A stretch of DNA of 64,000 nucleotides. Source: Aphis gossypii. Its lineage: Eukaryota > Arthropoda > Insecta > Hemiptera > Aphididae. This document shows, piece after piece, positions 62,380 through 64,000 of this stretch. Position numbers and translations under genes: made by a program. The notes under the pieces were generated by a model. It ran no database searches. It was not told the origin of the DNA and was given only the letters and a program-made list of their open reading frames with translations. Positions within the stretch are counted from its first letter, which is position 1. Each line of letters opens with the position of its first letter. The DNA is taken from NCBI RefSeq assembly GCF_020184175.1, contig NC_065531.1, forward strand, positions 23,333,213 to 23,397,212, written 5' to 3'.

Positions 62380-63375
62380 TTATATCCTGAGCGGAACGAT
62401 GAATGTATTATTATTCATTAATGTATTGTATATTAATTTTAAAATGATCTGTATTTTTTTTTTTTTGTATGTTTACACATAACTACATAAGTATACAGTC
62501 GATAAAATGGAGATAGTTTTTATTAGCAACTTGGATATAAGTCTGTATATTAGCGAGATAAAAATAAAAATTTCCAATACTTTCGACTATTATCGGGTTA
62601 AATCTCAACAATTAGTAAATTATTTTTTAGTTAGATATTCGTTAACAGTTTTTTTTTACTTACAATTTTAAAATATAGGTAATACAAGATTTATTATAAT
62701 TTTTTCAATACATATATAAATAAAATTCTACTGAAAATTCAAATTAATTTTTTACGAAAATTTGAAATTCGAATTTTTATAATTAATATTAACCTATAAA
62801 ATTAAAATATTAAATAATTATTTCTCCTTAAACAAATTTTGATATTTTGTTGTGATTAAAAAAATTAATGATTACAGTAGGTACCTACATACAATTTTGA
62901 ATTTTCACAAAATATTTATACGATCATTTTCATTGTATGATAAAATTTTAAAAATATTTTAACTCTTTTTGGGCTTAACAAATTAAAATTTTTTTTTAAT
63001 TTTTTTTTTCATAATTATTGATTAAATATTATTCGCCTATAGTCAAAATTCTTAAAAAATAAAATTCCTCATAAATTGTTTTAATATCTATATAGAAATA
63101 TTGAAAATACATAGGAGCACAATTTTTTACAAACATTTGAAGATCGAAATTTTTCAAAATTGCGAAGTATTGAAAATCATTTTCTAATAAGAAATTCATA
63201 AAATCTTTTTATTTTATACTTAAGTTTTGAATGTATATTATAAGATTTCTCATTAGTAGTCCATAAAATCTAATAAATATATTAAGGAAATTAATTTTTA
63301 TAGACATTTTAATTTCAAACTTGGATGAAATTACATACATTGAAATGATAAAAAATGATGTTTTGTCACAATTTA
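62380..63375 (+). repeat. GATTCTGAGCGGAG-type repeat, long copy
   Basis: The left end TATCCTGAGCGGAACGATGA (62384) leads into AATGTATT. The interior words ATTGAAAATACATAGGAGCA (63101) and TTCCTCATAAATTG are shared with 33230-33290 and 57810-57970. The right end is not visible. Confidence 0.55.
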
Positions 63376-63492
63376 AAAGTATTATATTAATGGGAGTCTA
63401 ATTATACATATATAGTCTATTTATACATAAATTACAATTTATAATTACTCATAGCTTATTATATAGTTATAAATTTTACTTTACGTATTTTT

Positions 63493-63519
63493 AGATAGAT
63501 AGATAGATAGATAGATATA
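63493..63519. repeat. (GATA)n microsatellite
   Basis: Six consecutive TAGA/GATA units. Confidence 0.9.
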
Positions 63520-64000
63520 GGTACTTGAAATTTTCAAGCCAAATGCAATGCATCCAACGAGCGAGGTCTTCAAGTCCAGAAACGATGTTGGAGGTAGTTT
63601 TTAAAGCCATAACTTATTTTGTGTACGCGATTACGAGTCGGCTCCTCACAAAGATGTATCAGACATAAGCTATTCTACCCGAGTAAACCTGACATGGTAT
63701 ATGGTTCTTATAGTAGGGATGCGAGAACGAGATTGTTTATACACGACAACGTTCATACGAAAAAGTAACTGTTCGACGGGCGTCAAAAGCGGATGTTATA
63801 TTATATTATATTATTAAAATTAACAATTGAAAAAGGACTGGACGTATACAGCGATGGTACAACACAAATGCGGAAACGAATAGCTGACGATGAATAGAGA
63901 ATAAAACATTAATTGCATTATACCTACATAAGGTAATAACAATATGTTTTTAACATTTTTTTATTCAAAAATTTGTTGATCTGACTAAACTTATCTAATG
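63520..64000. other. Window end, no gene seen
   Basis: The base composition is slightly higher in GC at 63545-63780 (CATCCAACGAGCGAGGTCTT). No frame or terminal repeat was recognised. It could be the edge of a repeat continuing outside the window. Confidence 0.35.

Overview
This is a very AT-rich insect nuclear window, almost certainly from an aphid. The intergenic DNA is full of short TAGGTACCT-type words, introns are AT-rich with canonical GT-AG ends, and the aphid-style repeat ending in CGATTCTGAGCGGAG occurs several times. No bacterial operon, rRNA, tRNA or CRISPR signal was seen.

Four host genes can be assembled exon by exon. (1) 24014-26616, plus strand: a 376-379 aa protein with a C-terminal coiled coil, tentatively ENTR1/SDCCAG3-like (endosomal trafficking). 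(2) 28811-29461, minus: PDCD5, four exons, 134 aa, complete. (3) 37289-46356, plus: AGXT2, a mitochondrial PLP aminotransferase, eight exons, 500 aa, complete. (4) 47203-56814, minus: a secreted group-I chitooligosaccharidolytic beta-N-acetylglucosaminidase (NAG1), eight exons, 603 aa, complete. Genes 3 and 4 converge tail to tail about 850 bp apart. A fifth, weaker candidate is a GC-rich block at 5480-6121 that may hold the first two exons of a small membrane-anchored protein.

The rest is transposon-derived or featureless AT-rich DNA. Recognisable items are: a Helitron cluster (12200-14358) carrying a poly(A) retroposon with a 13-bp target duplication; several short hAT-type elements with 8-bp duplications; a TAA-flanked, GC-rich MITE with 40-bp perfect inverted ends (15754-16115); a piggyBac-type MITE flanked by TTAA (8731-9107); a decayed Merlin/ISXO2-like transposase that appears to contain an intron (21308-22571); an RTE-like LINE tail (33480-33720); and a 299-bp perfect palindrome (30423-30721).

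The most interesting pattern is a set of five, perhaps six, elements with one shared architecture. Each has inverted ends packed with two to five copies of its own roughly 12-bp word. Four have direct flanking repeats of 8-9 bp. The copy at 17350-19696 carries a FLYWCH zinc-finger + MULE transposase (one stop, one frameshift). The words differ between elements but align as GG-N4-(A/G)(A/T)TT-(A/C)N. I infer a Mutator-like family whose terminal binding words diversify rapidly, possibly together with the transposase DNA-binding finger.
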